From positions 4,588,001 to 4,652,000 of the forward strand of contig NZ_CP043568.1 of the NCBI RefSeq assembly GCF_014076415.1: DNA of 64,000 nt, written 5' to 3'. The notes under the pieces are model-generated. The model worked only from the letters and a program-made list of their open reading frames with translations, was not told the DNA's origin and made no database searches. The translations under genes were made by a program, and so were the position numbers. Shown here piece after piece: positions 1-8,545 of this stretch. The DNA is from Comamonas testosteroni. Its GTDB lineage: Bacteria; Pseudomonadota; Gammaproteobacteria; Burkholderiales; Burkholderiaceae_C. Position 1 is the first letter of the stretch. Every line of letters starts with the position of its first letter.

Positions 1-477
1 GTCCACCAGCGCATGCGGGTCATCGCCAAGCAGCACGCAGCACACGCCCTTGTCGGTGCTGGCCACCAGCAGGCTGCCCAGCGAGCATTCGGCAAGCGCA
101 AAGCGGATACGCTGGTTCTGCCCGCGCTTGCGATAGGACTGCGGCGCCATGCCCAGCATGGCCGGTGCGTCCTTGTAGAAGCTGCTGCTGGCTTCATAAC
201 CGCTCAGATAGGCCGCATCGGTGACCGACTCGCTGGCCTCCTGCGCCAGCGCGGCACGCACATGCCTGCCGCGATAGGCCTTGGCATAGGCCTTGGGCGT
301 GAGCCCCGTGGCGCGCTTGAAGTTGCGGTGCAACTGCCAGGGACTGAGCCCCAGGCGCTGCGCCAGTTCTTCCAGAGCGGGCATGGGCTCCTCGCTCTCC
401 AGCCAGCGGCAGCACTGGATCATGCGCTCATCGGTTTGCGAATTTGCAGCGGCGGTGGAAGGCAGAGGACTGGGCAT
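1..477 (-). CDS. ada: Ada-type bifunctional regulator / O6-methylguanine-DNA methyltransferase, N-terminal part (cut by window edge)
   Basis: Only the first 159 codons are in the window; the 3' end lies beyond base 1. After about 20 residues comes an AraC-type helix-turn-helix (residues about 20-110, with LAQRLGLSPWQLHRNFKRA and the second helix around YLSGYEASSSFYK). The start of the methyltransferase domain follows (IRFALAECSLGSLLVAST, then LLGDDP), which is the typical Ada junction. The family repairs O6-alkylguanine by transferring the alkyl group to a cysteine, which is outside the window here. An in-frame TGA lies 33 nt upstream of the ATG at 477, so the protein cannot extend further: the N-terminal zinc-binding methylphosphotriester domain of E. 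coli Ada is absent. Such two-domain forms exist in other proteobacteria. It is divergent from kynA. Whether it activates transcription without the phosphotriester sensor is unclear. Confidence 0.85.
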   Translation of the reverse strand, partial: MPSPLPSTAAANSQTDERMIQCCRWLESEEPMPALEELAQRLGLSPWQLHRNFKRATGLTPKAYAKAYRGRHVRAALAQEASESVTDAAYLSGYEASSSFYKDAPAMLGMAPQSYRKRGQNQRIRFALAECSLGSLLVASTDKGVCCVLLGDDPHALVD

Positions 478-632
478 GGCGTGAATCTCGGCGGAGTGCG
501 TTTTCTGTCATCGGTCTGTGTCTGGCCTGACTTTACGCAAAGCTATGGCAGCTTGCATCCACGTTCTTGCAGGCTTTGTGTGCCCGGATTCGGTTACGCT
601 GCGCGCACCTGTCCATCAACAATGACTTCACC

Positions 633-1508
633 ATGACGAATGAATCCTCCGGCTGCCCTATGCATGGCGGCGCCGCCATCGTCCGCGACGAGAAAGCCCA
701 GCTCGACTTCAGCCGTGACATGAGCTATGGCGACTATCTGCATCTGGACCAGATTCTCACGGCCCAGCACCCGCTGTCGCCTGCCCATGACGAGATGCTG
801 TTCATCGTGCAGCACCAGACCAGCGAGCTGTGGATGAAGCTGATGCTGCACGAGGTGCGCGCGGCTACGGCAGCCATTGCCAATGCCTCGGGCGAGACCA
901 AGCCCGATGCCTTCAAGATGCTGGCTCGCGTCTCGCGCATCATGGAACAGCTGGTCAGCGCCTGGACCGTGCTGTCCACCATGACGCCGCCCGAGTACTC
1001 GGCCATGCGTCCCTATCTGGCCAACTCCAGCGGCTTTCAGAGCTACCAGTACCGCTGTATCGAGTTTGCGCTGGGCAACAAGAATGCGGCCATGCTCCAG
1101 CCCCACGCACATCGCTCGGACCTGCTGGCCCAGGTACAGGCTGCCTACGAATCGCCGTCGCTGTACGACGTGGCCCTGCAGTTGCTGGCGCGCGAAGGCA
1201 TCGCCGTGCCTGCCGACCGCCTGCAGCGCGACTGGACCCAGCCCTATGAAGCCAGCGAGGGCGTGAAACAGGCCTGGATCACCGTCTACCGCGACCCGCA
1301 CAAGTATTGGGATCTGTACCAGTTGGGCGAAAAGCTGGCCGATATCGAAGATGCCTTCCGTCTCTGGCGCTTCCGCCACCTGACCACGGTGGAGCGCGTC
1401 ATCGGCTTCAAGCGCGGCACGGGCGGCACCGGTGGAGTGAGCTACCTCAAGAAGATGCTGGACGTGGTGCTGTTCCCCGAGATCTGGAGCCTGCGCACCG
1501 AGCTCTAA
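633..1508 (+). CDS. kynA: Tryptophan 2,3-dioxygenase
   Basis: A 291-residue heme enzyme that opens the indole ring of L-tryptophan to N-formylkynurenine, the first step of the kynurenine route. The diagnostic block [16 protein letters not shown] (residues about 50-65) carries the Phe and His that line the active site, and conserved stretches such as SGFQSYQYR and the C-terminal [13 protein letters not shown] loop match bacterial TDO. Length is normal for the family (about 280-300). I chose the ATG at 633 ([13 protein letters not shown]); the open frame extends upstream, but that extension has no family similarity. The other kynurenine genes (kynB, kynU) are not in the window, so it is isolated. 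It is followed after about 115 bp by an MFS gene that may be co-transcribed. The kynurenine link to NAD made from aspartate (nadAB nearby) is probably coincidental. Confidence 0.95.
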   Translation: MTNESSGCPMHGGAAIVRDEKAQLDFSRDMSYGDYLHLDQILTAQHPLSPAHDEMLFIVQHQTSELWMKLMLHEVRAATAAIANASGETKPDAFKMLARVSRIMEQLVSAWTVLSTMTPPEYSAMRPYLANSSGFQSYQYRCIEFALGNKNAAMLQPHAHRSDLLAQVQAAYESPSLYDVALQLLAREGIAVPADRLQRDWTQPYEASEGVKQAWITVYRDPHKYWDLYQLGEKLADIEDAFRLWRFRHLTTVERVIGFKRGTGGTGGVSYLKKMLDVVLFPEIWSLRTEL

Positions 1509-1622
1509 GCCGGCCATCAAGGCCATCGCCATTCAGGCTGCCCCTGCTGCTCTTTCGTGACAGCGCGGGCAGCCTGAATTCTTTAGGCTCCGTGCAAAAC
1601 CTAACATCGCAACCAACTGCCC

Positions 1623-2888
1623 ATGCCCTCCGATCACAGCGCCGTCCCGCCAGGGCCGAACACCAGTCCAAAACCCGACTCTTCCGCCTGGGCCATGCTG
1701 GTCTGCCTGCTCACGGGCTTTGCGCTGAGCCAGGCCTTCAGAACGGTCACCTCCGTCATCGCCGATGGTCTGCGCACGGACTTTGGCCTCTCCGCGCAGT
1801 CGCTGGGCTCGTTTGCCGGGCTGTTTGCGCTGTCCTTCGGCGTGGCCCAGCTGCTCATGGGCATAGGCATGGATATCTACGGCTTGCGCCGTACCGTGCT
1901 GCTGGCCTTTCCGCTGTCGATTGCGGGCGCCGCACTGTCCGCACTCGCACCCAGCTACTCCTGGCTGATGCTGGGCCAGCTGCTGATCGGCGTGGGCTGC
2001 TCGCCCGCCTTTCTGGCCAGCACCATGTTTATCGCGCGCCACTTTCCGGCCGACAAATTTGCCTACCTCTCGGGCATAGGCCTTGGCCTGGGTGGACTGG
2101 GCCTGCTGTTTACCGGCACGCCCATGGCCTGGCTGGTTCAGCATATGGGCTGGCGCGCCGGCTTTGCGCTGCTGGCGGTGCTGAGTGCGCTGTCCTGGCT
2201 GCTGATTTTCTTCAAGGTGCACGAGCCCGCGCTTCCCGGGGACTCCCAGCCCAAGCCCGGCTTCATGCAGGCACTGCAAGGTTTTGGCAGCCTGCTGCTG
2301 CTGCCCCATACCTGGGGCATTGTGCTGCTGGGCATGGTCAGCTATGCCTCGTTTCTCACCGTACGCGGCCTCTGGCTCAGTCCCATGCTGATGGACCGCT
2401 ACCAGTTTTCATTGGTCACGACCGGCAATGTGGCACTGGCCTGCTCCGTCATTTCGCTGTTCGTGCCTTCCATGTTCGGCCGGCTGGACCCCGGTCCGGC
2501 CAGGCGCCGCCAGCGCATTGCACGCTTTGCGCTGCTCATGGCCGCCGTTTTTGTAGCACTGGCCCTGGTCCATCAATCCGTAGGCAGCGTGCTGCTGCTG
2601 CTGGTCATGAGTGTGCTTTCAGGCTATGGCACGCTGATCTATGCCGATGTGCGCTCCTCCTACCCACCGGCCACGACGGGACGCGCGCTGTCCATCTTCA
2701 CCATGGCCATGTTTCTCGGAGCCGCGCTCATGCAGTGGCTGTCCGGCCTGGTTGCAGGCGTTGCGGAACGCCAGAATGCCGACATCTATCAGGCCGTGAT
2801 GCTGATGATTGCCGCCATGCTGGGCAGCGGTGTGCTGGCTTACCAGCTCATCAAGCCTTCGCCGCTGCTGCTCAAGGCCAGCCACTGA
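1623..2888 (+). CDS. MFS transporter, 12-helix type
   Basis: A 421-residue inner-membrane carrier of the major facilitator superfamily. About 25 N-terminal residues precede the first helix (WAMLVCLLTGFALSQAF). Glycine-rich helices follow, with the family loop motif between helices 2 and 3 recognisable around GIGMDIYGLRRTVLL, and a central hydrophilic loop at about residues 195-215. The second half ends with helices at SGYGTLIYADV and AAMLGSGVLAYQL. The substrate cannot be read from the sequence. It lies downstream of kynA on the same strand and convergent with a flavin monooxygenase, so an aromatic acid or tryptophan metabolite is possible, but this is only context. No terminator is obvious between kynA and this gene. 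Confidence 0.85.
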   Translation: MPSDHSAVPPGPNTSPKPDSSAWAMLVCLLTGFALSQAFRTVTSVIADGLRTDFGLSAQSLGSFAGLFALSFGVAQLLMGIGMDIYGLRRTVLLAFPLSIAGAALSALAPSYSWLMLGQLLIGVGCSPAFLASTMFIARHFPADKFAYLSGIGLGLGGLGLLFTGTPMAWLVQHMGWRAGFALLAVLSALSWLLIFFKVHEPALPGDSQPKPGFMQALQGFGSLLLLPHTWGIVLLGMVSYASFLTVRGLWLSPMLMDRYQFSLVTTGNVALACSVISLFVPSMFGRLDPGPARRRQRIARFALLMAAVFVALALVHQSVGSVLLLLVMSVLSGYGTLIYADVRSSYPPATTGRALSIFTMAMFLGAALMQWLSGLVAGVAERQNADIYQAVMLMIAAMLGSGVLAYQLIKPSPLLLKASH

Positions 2889-2949
2889 AGCAATCTATCT
2901 GACAGGCAGGCACCGGCGCGAAGACCATCCCGGTTATGGTGACCTGTCG

Positions 2950-4140
2950 CTAGAGCGCGCCCTCATACAGCCAGGGCACATCCATGATGCGCCCGCCCAG
3001 GGCGCGCAGCGACAGATCGCGACCCCAGCGAATAGGCCCTGTCGCATGGAAGATCCGGCCATTGCGCAGCGAGCGTTCCTGCACCCTGGCATTGCGCTGC
3101 CAGCGATTCAACGCATAGCGGCGCAGCCGCAGACTGACATCCAGATCATGCATGGACAGAGCGCCCTGCAACTCGGCTGCATCCTCGATGGCCATGCCCG
3201 CACCCTGCGCCAGATAGGGACGCATGGGATGGGCCGCATCGCCCAGCAGGGCTACAAGGCCCTGCGCCATCTGGGTCTCTGACGACACCGGCTGCCGGTC
3301 GGCCACCGGCCACAAACGCCATTCACCACCCACATCGGGAACATGTTGAACCAGATCCTGCAGGTAACCACATGCGCCCTGAAGATGCTGCAGCAGATCG
3401 GGCAGATTGGCCGAGTGATCCCAGTTGTCCAGATCCTCGGGGGCCGGCCCCTGCACAATGACCACCAGATTCTGCAGCTCGCCCCGGCGCACGGGGTACT
3501 GAATGGCATGCAATTGCGGCCCCATCCAGGCCGTGACCTCGCTGGTGCGCAAGCGCTTGGGCAGATTGGCCTGATGCACCAGGGCACGGTAGGCCAGATG
3601 TCCGGTCACACGCGGCGGGCCATCGCCCAGCATCTGTGCACGCACGGCGCTGCGCACGCCATCGGCGCCGATCAGGGCATCGCCCTCGATGAGCTTGCCG
3701 GCACTGGTACGAATAGTGACCACACCGTCCTGCTGGCTATAGCTGCTGACGCACTGGTCGAGGTTGAGGTGAGCCTCTGGCAGAGCCTGCAAGGCCTCCA
3801 GCAGAATCTGGTGCAGGTCGGCGCGATGAATGGTGAGGTAGCTGGCCCCATAGCGCTGCACCATGTCTGCGCCCAAGGGCAATCGCCCCAGCTCTTGCCC
3901 CGTCACGGCATTGCAGGCTCGCAAGGACAAAGGGCAGGCCACGACCTGCTGCAACGATCGCTGCAGCCCCCATGCCTGAAGACAGCGCACCACATTGGGT
4001 CCCAGCTGAATACCGGCTCCAACTTCGGAAAACTGCGCCGCACGCTCGAACAGGCGCACATCCCAGTCAGCCCGCACCGCCGCAATGGCTGCTGCCAGAC
4101 CGCCAATACCGCCACCCGCAATCAACACCTGCTTGTTCAT
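2950..4140 (-). CDS. FAD-dependent aromatic monooxygenase (group A, salicylate/3-hydroxybenzoate hydroxylase-like)
   Basis: A 396-residue flavoprotein hydroxylase expected to use NAD(P)H and O2 to hydroxylate an aromatic ring. The N-terminal dinucleotide fold GGGIGGLAAAIAA (residues 8-20) binds FAD. DALIGADGVRSAVR (about 155-168) is the DG motif contacting FAD and NAD(P)H, and GDAAHPMRPYLAQGAGMAIED (about 295-315; GD motif plus conserved Pro) binds the flavin ribityl chain. There is no signal peptide, so it is cytosolic. It stands alone: convergent with the MFS gene and separated from the upstream hns gene by a terminator. The substrate is unknown; 3-hydroxybenzoate 6-hydroxylase and salicylate 1-monooxygenase share this architecture. 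No LysR regulator adjoins it. Confidence 0.85.
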   Translation of the reverse strand: MNKQVLIAGGGIGGLAAAIAAVRADWDVRLFERAAQFSEVGAGIQLGPNVVRCLQAWGLQRSLQQVVACPLSLRACNAVTGQELGRLPLGADMVQRYGASYLTIHRADLHQILLEALQALPEAHLNLDQCVSSYSQQDGVVTIRTSAGKLIEGDALIGADGVRSAVRAQMLGDGPPRVTGHLAYRALVHQANLPKRLRTSEVTAWMGPQLHAIQYPVRRGELQNLVVIVQGPAPEDLDNWDHSANLPDLLQHLQGACGYLQDLVQHVPDVGGEWRLWPVADRQPVSSETQMAQGLVALLGDAAHPMRPYLAQGAGMAIEDAAELQGALSMHDLDVSLRLRRYALNRWQRNARVQERSLRNGRIFHATGPIRWGRDLSLRALGGRIMDVPWLYEGAL

Positions 4141-4216
4141 GGACTCTTATTGTGCCGCTTAGTCGCCAGCATCGAGGAGAACTTTGGTTTGCGCTGCCGC
4201 AAACCTTGCAGCCATG

Positions 4217-4239
4217 AAAAAAGCCCGCCAAGGCGGGCT
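4217..4239 (-). terminator. Rho-independent terminator of the H-NS gene
   Basis: On the minus strand an 8-bp GC stem (AGCCCGCC paired with GGCGGGCT) is followed by six T residues, 25 nt beyond the hns stop codon. Confidence 0.85.
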
Positions 4240-4263
4240 CTTTCAACGTGCGCAAACAGCAGA

Positions 4264-4554
4264 TCAAATAGCGAACTTTTCGCGATCCTGGTCTGCAATC
4301 CACTTTGGCGGCTTGCCACGACCGGTCCAAGTCTGACCCGTTGCAGGATCACGATACTTGGGGGCCACCTTGGCGCCCGCATTGGCGGAAGAGCGCGCAC
4401 GAGCAGGAGGAAAGACATCTTCAGCAGTCAAGCCGTACTCGGCAATCAGGCTGCGAACCTTGCTCACAGCTTCAGCCAGTTCACGCGAACGAGCTTCGTT
4501 GATTTGCTGTTCCAGCTCTTCTCTCTGCTTCAGGAGTTCCTTGTAAGTGCTCAT
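4264..4554 (-). CDS. H-NS family nucleoid-associated protein
   Basis: A 96-residue histone-like silencer. Residues 1-45 form the coiled-coil oligomerisation segment (YKELLKQREELEQQINEAR). A linker follows, and residues about 65-90 are the DNA-binding module with YRDPATGQTWTGRGKPPKWI. The TGRGKPP loop is the minor-groove AT-hook-like element typical of the H-NS/BpH3/HvrA type. Length fits single-domain betaproteobacterial homologues, which often occur in several copies per genome, so this need not be the main H-NS. It is monocistronic with its own terminator. The adjacent upstream DNA (about 4560-5990) is AT-richer than the rest and holds an eroded pseudogene. Confidence 0.93.
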   Translation of the reverse strand: MSTYKELLKQREELEQQINEARSRELAEAVSKVRSLIAEYGLTAEDVFPPARARSSANAGAKVAPKYRDPATGQTWTGRGKPPKWIADQDREKFAI

Positions 4555-4652
4555 GATTTGCGCTTCTTGGTTGATTAAAGTGACTTCATTATAAATGCCG
4601 GAATTTCAAATTCATGATTTTCCGAGTAAGCAAAAACCACAATTCAGAATAT

Positions 4653-5990
4653 TTATAAAATGCAACTACGTGTTAATAAATAGCTATACCGCCTCCGGAA
4701 CCGCCAATATCTTGGCGATCCGCTTTCATCCAGATCAACCGCCTCGAATATCCAGCCGCCACACAAGACCTTCTCGCCCAGAACGGACCAATGACTGCCT
4801 GGGCGGAGAATAAACCGGCCAACGTGTTATGGATCTCCCCAGCCTTCGTCTCGCAATACTCCAATAGTCAGCCTGGCCTTCAATTCAGGAATAGCCAGCA
4901 GACCCTCAAGCAGCCAGAATCCGTCTTCTCTGCGAGTTGCACAGGCCTCAGCCTCCTCCAAGGAGCAAAGCTCTCCGGCACCGATTTAGAGCCAGTCACG
5001 CGGTGTGGTGATGCTCTGCAGCACCTCATATTTCTCGATGACAAACACCACGCCCAACTTTGGCGCTCAGCTGATCAAGCCATGCCATCCCGCACAGAGT
5101 TTCAGGCAAAAATTTCGAAGCCAGCACCTGCTACCACTGCAGGTCCTGCAATTTCTTACCGGCTACCTGCTTCCTGGGCAAGCCGATGATGCCTGTATCT
5201 CGTCCGGCGAGCCGCGGGTTACATGAACCAGGAAGGTCTTCTCATCTCTCCATCCGGGCACCGTCAGGCACGGGCCTGCAGAACCCGAAATATCGCCATT
5301 TCGCCACCAATGCCATACATATCGACAAAACAGACATCAAATATGCCATATAAATAACGTCCAAATGAAATATGCTTGTGCTACCTGATGTCCATGCGCT
5401 TCCTTCAAACCCACTTCCCCCTTGCTCCAAACCAGCTGCGATTTCTTGCTCGGTCATTGCTGGGCAGGCGAACTCATTAATCCGTAGAAAAGTCAATATG
5501 ACATGCGTTGAAAATGACAACAAACGCACAAAGGGCTTTGCGATAGATGCAACCCAGACCACGGAGCGTCTTGCTATGCCGAAACCAGCTCCCGACAGGG
5601 CAGCCCGAAACGCTTTTGAGCCCGTACCCGGAAGATAATCGTTATAAATGTAATAGCATTTACGACGACAGTCGTTGCCGAAATGTCTGCTGTCTTTTCC
5701 TATATTCCCGGAGATATCAGCCAAACGGCCAATCCATCGCTGATCGCAACACCACCCAAATACCGTTGGGCGCCCGATGGAGGTAATTCCCAACTGTACG
5801 AAAGACAGAAACTGTGTGGACTCTCAAGCAACTCCACCACAGCTTGGGCCCCCTTGCTCACGAGCTTTGCCAAAGCCGGCAATCTTGCCCTGCAACCGCA
5901 AGGCCAGTGCCAATTTCGACGCCACATACACCCCGCCTAGCGGTGTCAGCAATGCAAACAGCAGAAAATCCCTGACTCGTCCACCAGAAA
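4653..5990 (-). pseudogene. Decayed TlyC/HlyC-family (DUF21 - CBS pair - CorC_HlyC) membrane protein gene
   Basis: No intact gene fills this 1.4-kb stretch, but the minus strand contains ordered fragments of one protein in shifting frames. At about 5870-5975 is a first membrane helix (DFLLFALLTPLGGVYVASKL). Then come GAQAVVELLESPHSF, LSFVQLGITSIG, ITFITIIF..QKRFG and AKPFVRLLSFST, which match DUF21 in order. MTEQEIAAGLEQG and IFHLD mark the linker and first CBS domain (about 5360-5460). LGVVFVIEKYEVLQSI (about 5005-5060) matches the second CBS domain. DGFWLLEGLLAIPELKARL and CGGWIFEAVDLDESG (about 4720-4920) match the C-terminal CorC_HlyC domain. Several frameshifts and in-frame TAA codons (4986-4988, 4827-4829) disable it. 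The family comprises membrane proteins linked to magnesium/cobalt efflux and historically called hemolysins. Recognition was by eye from family patterns. Confidence 0.85.
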
Positions 5991-5997
5991 GAAGACC

Positions 5998-6852
5998 ATG
6001 GCACTTTACTGTATCGGAGACATCCAGGGCTGCGATGACGCCTTCGAGCGCTTATTGCAAACCGTGGATTTTTCCGCAAGTCGGGACACACTTTACGTGC
6101 TCGGCGACCTTGTCAATCGCGGCCCCAAATCCGCCGAAGTATTGCGCCGCTGCATGCAGGCCGGCGATGCCATTCGCCCTCTGCTCGGCAATCACGACCT
6201 GCACCTGCTGGCTGCAGCCCGAGGCCTTCGCCGTCAAAGCAAGCGCGACACTCTGGCCCAGGTTCTGAGCGCACCCGATTGCGATACCCTGCTGCACTGG
6301 CTGCGCCTGCAGCCTCTGGCCCGCTTGCACACCAATGCGCTGGGTGAGAACCTTCTCATGGTGCATGCCGGCGTACTTCCTCAATGGGGTGTGCAGGATG
6401 CAATGGCCTTGAGCACCGAAGTTCAGACCGTGCTCCAGCATGCCGACCATGTGCACTTTTTGCAGAATATGTATGGCAACCAGCCCGATCGCTGGTCCGC
6501 CGACCTGCAAGGCGATGACAGACTGCGATGCATCGTCAACGCCTTCACCCGTCTGCGTTTTTGCAGTGCTGACGGCGTCATGGACTTCGAGAGCGCTGAA
6601 TCCGCCGATCACGCGCCCGAAGGACTGATGCCCTGGTTCGATGCGCCGGGCCGGCTCACTGCCGATACGCCCATGGCTTTTGGCCACTGGTCCACGCTGG
6701 GCCATATCAACCGGCCCGATCTGATGGCCATGGACACCGGTTGCGTCTGGGGCGGCTGCCTCAGCATGATGAGAATCGGCGAGCGCATGGACGAACGAGA
6801 ACTGATACAGCTGCAGTGCCCGCAGGCTCAGGTACCTGGCGCCAAAGGCTGA
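5998..6852 (+). CDS. apaH: Symmetrical bis(5'-nucleosyl)-tetraphosphatase (Ap4A hydrolase)
   Basis: A 284-residue metallophosphatase that splits diadenosine tetraphosphate into two ADP and also acts on Np4-capped RNA in enterobacteria. The calcineurin-like metal-binding motifs are all present: GDIQG (residues 7-11), GDLVNRG (36-42) and GNHDLHLL (64-71), followed by HAG (about 122) and a C-terminal GHWSTLGH and DTGCVWGG. Length matches E. coli ApaH (280). The start ATG at 5998 lies inside a CCATGG, directly beside the decayed TlyC gene on the other strand. It is monocistronic and ends in a shared terminator with rhlE. The usual enterobacterial ksgA-apaG-apaH linkage is absent. Confidence 0.95.
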   Translation: MALYCIGDIQGCDDAFERLLQTVDFSASRDTLYVLGDLVNRGPKSAEVLRRCMQAGDAIRPLLGNHDLHLLAAARGLRRQSKRDTLAQVLSAPDCDTLLHWLRLQPLARLHTNALGENLLMVHAGVLPQWGVQDAMALSTEVQTVLQHADHVHFLQNMYGNQPDRWSADLQGDDRLRCIVNAFTRLRFCSADGVMDFESAESADHAPEGLMPWFDAPGRLTADTPMAFGHWSTLGHINRPDLMAMDTGCVWGGCLSMMRIGERMDERELIQLQCPQAQVPGAKG

Positions 6853-6863
6853 AGCTTCAAAAA

Positions 6864-6890
6864 AGAAACGCCTGCATCCGCAGGCGTTTT
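6864..6890. terminator. Bidirectional terminator between apaH and rhlE
   Basis: An 8-bp stem ACGCCTGC/GCAGGCGT with an ATCC loop has A-rich sequence before it and T residues after it. It sits between two convergent genes and can serve both. Confidence 0.85.
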
Positions 6891-6912
6891 CTGTGGCGCG
6901 ACGACCCGGTGT

Positions 6913-8334
6913 TCAGGAAGCCACTACAGGTGCTCTGAACAAGGCAGCGACCTTGCGCTTGGGCTTGATGCTCGCGCTCTTGACCGGGGCGGCATGCTTA
7001 CTGTCCCAGGATGCGGTCTCGGCCACGCTGCTGGCCTCGTAGGGCTTGTCAAAGAAGGGATCCACGTTGCCAGGACGCTGAGCCATGCGCGAAGGACGAT
7101 GCGCATAGCCGCCACGGGGCGCTGCATCGAACTCGCGTTCGCGACGAGGACGATATTCCTCATCGCTGCGGCTGCGGCGTGCCGGACGGAAGTCCTGCAT
7201 GGGCGCGGGTTCTACTTCAATCTTCTTCTTGATGAGCTTTTCGATGTCGGCCACATTGCGGCTGTCATGGTCGGTCACCAGAGTCACGGCCAGACCCGAT
7301 GCACCGGCGCGACCGGTACGGCCGATGCGGTGCACATAGTCTTCGGCGTTGAAAGGCACGTCGTAGTTGAACACGGCGGGCACGTCCTTGATGTCCAGTC
7401 CGCGCGCGGCCACATCGGTACAGACCAGCAGATCCACCTCACCGGCCTTGAAGGCCTCCAGTGCCTTCAGACGCTCGTCCTGGCTCTTGTCTCCATGCAG
7501 TGCGGCGGCACGCAGTCCGTCACGCTCCAGGGCACGCGTCAGACGCGCACAACCCAGCTTGCTGTTGGAGAAGATGAAGGCCTGGCGAATGTCGCGCTCC
7601 TTGAGCACGGAGCGAATCGCGTACCGCTTGTCGTCATCCGTGACCTTGTAGAAGCGCTGCTCCACCGTGGACGCCGTCTCGTTGGGACGAGCCACCTCGA
7701 TGGTCACGGGGTCCTGCAGATAGCTGCCGGCCAGACGCTTGATCTCGGGCGAGAACGTGGCCGAGAACAGCAGCGTGGTGCGGCTCTTGGGCAGATAGGA
7801 GAGGATACGCTGCAGATCGGGCAGAAAGCCGATATCCAGCATGCGGTCGGCCTCGTCCAGCACCACATATTCCACCTGATTGAGCACCACATTCTTGGCC
7901 TCGATGTGGTCCAGCAGACGACCGGGCGTGGCCACCAGCACCTCGACGCCTTTTTTCAGCTCGATGGTCTGAGGCTTCATATCCATGCCGCCAAACACCA
8001 CGGTGCTGCGCAGCTTGGTGTGCTTGGCATACAAGGCAATCTGTTGCGCCACCTGGTCGGCCAGCTCACGCGTGGGCAGCAGCACCAGGGCACGCACCGG
8101 ATGGCGGGCAGGCGATGCCGAGGCGTTTTCATGGCGCATCAGGCGCTGCAGCAGGGGCAGGGAGAACGCCGCCGTCTTGCCTGTGCCGGTCTGGGCTGCG
8201 CCCATGACGTCCTTGCCGGTCAATACCACCGGAATGGCCTGCGCCTGAATCGGAGTCATGGACTCATAGCCCATGTCGGCCACTGCGCGTGCCAGGGGCT
8301 CAGCCAAGTGAAGATTGGAGAAAGAGCTTGTCAT
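6913..8334 (-). CDS. rhlE: DEAD-box ATP-dependent RNA helicase, RhlE type
   Basis: A 473-residue RNA helicase. The order of motifs is complete: Q motif (F..GYESMTPIQAQAIP), Walker A AQTGTGKTAAF (about residue 47), PTRELADQ, TPGRLLDH, DEAD (VLDEADRMLDIGF), SAT (LFSATFS), then domain 2 with FIFSNSKLGC, ARGLDIKDV and HRIGRTGRAG. A basic, low-complexity tail from about residue 380 (RPARRSRSDEEYRPRRERE and a KPKRKVAALF end) is typical of RhlE proteins and binds RNA non-specifically. Upstream open frame exists, but the conserved start is the ATG at 8334. Likely role: ribosome assembly or mRNA turnover, often cold-induced. Monocistronic. Confidence 0.93.
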   Translation of the reverse strand: MTSSFSNLHLAEPLARAVADMGYESMTPIQAQAIPVVLTGKDVMGAAQTGTGKTAAFSLPLLQRLMRHENASASPARHPVRALVLLPTRELADQVAQQIALYAKHTKLRSTVVFGGMDMKPQTIELKKGVEVLVATPGRLLDHIEAKNVVLNQVEYVVLDEADRMLDIGFLPDLQRILSYLPKSRTTLLFSATFSPEIKRLAGSYLQDPVTIEVARPNETASTVEQRFYKVTDDDKRYAIRSVLKERDIRQAFIFSNSKLGCARLTRALERDGLRAAALHGDKSQDERLKALEAFKAGEVDLLVCTDVAARGLDIKDVPAVFNYDVPFNAEDYVHRIGRTGRAGASGLAVTLVTDHDSRNVADIEKLIKKKIEVEPAPMQDFRPARRSRSDEEYRPRREREFDAAPRGGYAHRPSRMAQRPGNVDPFFDKPYEASSVAETASWDSKHAAPVKSASIKPKRKVAALFRAPVVAS

Positions 8335-8545
8335 TGAGGGCGTTATTGTCGCACCGAGTGGGTTTTTCGCGTTGGCTTTGTGATTTTCTGCAGACGAAAA
8401 GCCTTCGTCCCCTCTGTTTTCGCGCGTAAGAAGCCTTGCCAATATCCCGTGCAATCTATCGGGATAACCCGGATTTCCACATTCTGCAGCTCCAAAAACA
8501 AAGGCGTGTGACAGTGCGCACGCCTGACTCAAACCCGCTTGTGGC

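Noticed and set aside
526..545. GACTTTACGCAAAGC near the ada/kynA promoter, resembling the end of the 77-bp repeat
   Set aside because: Only about 14 bases resemble the terminal inverted repeat, with an extra base, and the inner part and other end are missing.
5242..5793. Open frame of about 180 codons on the minus strand
   Set aside because: It is one surviving frame segment of the eroded TlyC/CBS gene; matching blocks continue in other frames on both sides, so it is not a separate gene.
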